Origin: Treponema sp.
Lineage (GTDB): Bacteria > Spirochaetota > Spirochaetia > Treponematales > Breznakiellaceae
Direction: 5' to 3'
Assembly (NCBI GenBank): GCA_009786625.1
Contig: WQRT01000021.1
Location: forward strand, 16,335 to 22,739
Length of the DNA: 6,405 nt
Shown here: positions 5,663-6,405 of the stretch, piece by piece
Layout of the letters: each line of letters begins with the position of its first letter
Position numbering within the stretch: the stretch's first letter is position 1
Translations under genes and position numbers: made by a program
The notes under the pieces: model-generated
The model's database searches: none
Seen by the model: the letters and a program-made list of their open reading frames with translations, nothing else
What the model was told of the DNA's origin: nothing

Positions 5663-6405
5663 AGATTGCGAAAGCGATATACAGGGGAATGCCGGAAGCA
5701 AACCACGACAGCGGATTAACAAGGCAGACACCGGTGAAGCCCATGTATGGAATTAAAACAGAAAACGCTAATATGCTCATAACGGTTTCCATCGCGCTGC
5801 ATAAAAGCGGAGCGGATTTTTTTCCGAGTCCCTGAAGTACGCTTCTGAATACAAGCATGATGCCGAGAATAAAAACAGTGTAGCCTGTAATCAAAATATA
5901 TTGAGCCGCAAGCTCTATCGCTTCACTTGAGTCTTTTAAAAATAACGTTACGATGTGTTTTCCCGTAAATTGATTTAAAACCGCCATGAATAAACCGAGA
6001 GCCGCGGCTATAAGGCAGGCTTGAAATAAACCTTTATAAACACGATCCATTTTTCCCGCGCCGTAATTCTGCGCTGTGTAAGTTGTCATGGCTCCCGAAA
6101 GCGCGAAGACGGGCATCATGTTTAATCCGCGCACGCGCTGCGCCGCCGAAACCGAAGCGATTGTTAATGAACCGAGGCTGTTCACTGCGGATTGAACGAG
6201 TATGTTTCCCGCTTCTACAATGGAACGCTGTAAAGCCATAACAATGCCGAGAGACAAGTGCTCTCCTATCTCTTTTCGGTTTATAAACCAGTCGCGCTTT
6301 TTTGGAATAAAGCCGGGGAAACGTTTTATCAATACATATAACGCGAGAAGCCCTGCGATTAATTCGGCGGTGACAGTGGCGAGAGCGGCGCCTTTAATTC
6401 CCCAC
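5616..6405 (-). CDS. MATE-family multidrug/cation efflux transporter, C-terminal half
   Basis: This is an inner-membrane antiporter of the MATE (MOP) superfamily, which expels drugs or metabolites using a Na+ or H+ gradient. The frame is open to the right edge; the first complete codon there is Trp, followed by GIKGAALATVTAELIAGL, a typical mid-protein MATE segment. The TTG at 6332 is therefore not the start. The 262 or so residues seen include about seven hydrophobic segments, starting with the last helix of the first half. Family-like stretches are AAQRVRGLNMMP, AQNYGAGKMDRVYKG and FRSVLQGLGKKSA, then IPYMGFTGVCLVNPLSW near the end. The substrate cannot be inferred. The last 14 codons plus the stop run antisense into the end of the lipoprotein gene. 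No frameshift or internal stop is visible. Confidence 0.92.
   Translation of the reverse strand, partial: WGIKGAALATVTAELIAGLLALYVLIKRFPGFIPKKRDWFINRKEIGEHLSLGIVMALQRSIVEAGNILVQSAVNSLGSLTIASVSAAQRVRGLNMMPVFALSGAMTTYTAQNYGAGKMDRVYKGLFQACLIAAALGLFMAVLNQFTGKHIVTLFLKDSSEAIELAAQYILITGYTVFILGIMLVFRSVLQGLGKKSAPLLCSAMETVMSILAFSVLIPYMGFTGVCLVNPLSWFASGIPLYIAFAIFRMNNRKALSECHVT

Noticed and set aside
6330..6332. TTG as start of the MATE gene
   Set aside because: The frame continues to the right edge with typical MATE sequence, so the true start lies outside the window.

Overview
The window reads as an ordinary chromosomal segment of housekeeping and envelope genes. It is most likely from a spirochaete of the Treponema type. 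The support for that is indirect: a PEGA-domain envelope protein with a signal peptide, a lipoprotein with a loose spirochaete-like lipobox (I-L-S-C), a cobalamin-dependent ribonucleotide reductase, moderate GC content, and weak or absent Shine-Dalgarno sequences at most starts. No 16S or other marker is present, so the assignment is an inference. There are six protein genes, two of them cut by the window edges. I see no tRNA, rRNA, CRISPR array, insertion sequence or phage gene, and no gene-free stretch longer than about 140 bases.

Layout. Positions 2-1423 (+) hold the C-terminal part of the B12-dependent ribonucleotide reductase NrdJ. Fourteen bases later on the same strand is a THUMP-type RNA N2-guanine methyltransferase relative (1438-2499), which carries a short tandem GC-rich repeat in frame (1672-1701). 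It meets, tail to tail and sharing a TTAA, a secreted PEGA / FlgD-like Ig / putative beta-barrel protein on the minus strand (2496-4124). Upstream of that gene, on the same strand, is radC (4156-4863), a JAMM-motif protein. A 139-base divergent intergenic region (4864-5002) separates radC from a plus-strand lipoprotein with a glucosaminidase-like domain (5003-5662). The 3' end of that gene overlaps by 47 bases the 3' end of a minus-strand MATE-family transporter (5616 to the right edge).

How the genes relate. No shared pathway is visible. The PEGA/barrel protein and the glucosaminidase lipoprotein are both envelope proteins, but separate promoters probably drive them. Possible operons are nrdJ plus the methyltransferase, and radC plus the PEGA gene. 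The PEGA gene also has a good candidate promoter of its own, overlapping the radC stop codon, whose -10 lies only six bases before the ATG. This predicts a leaderless transcript, with an operator-like inverted repeat inside the promoter. That promoter, the in-frame repeat in the methyltransferase and the two overlapping convergent gene ends are the points most worth checking. I do not see convincing evidence of a new multi-gene system.
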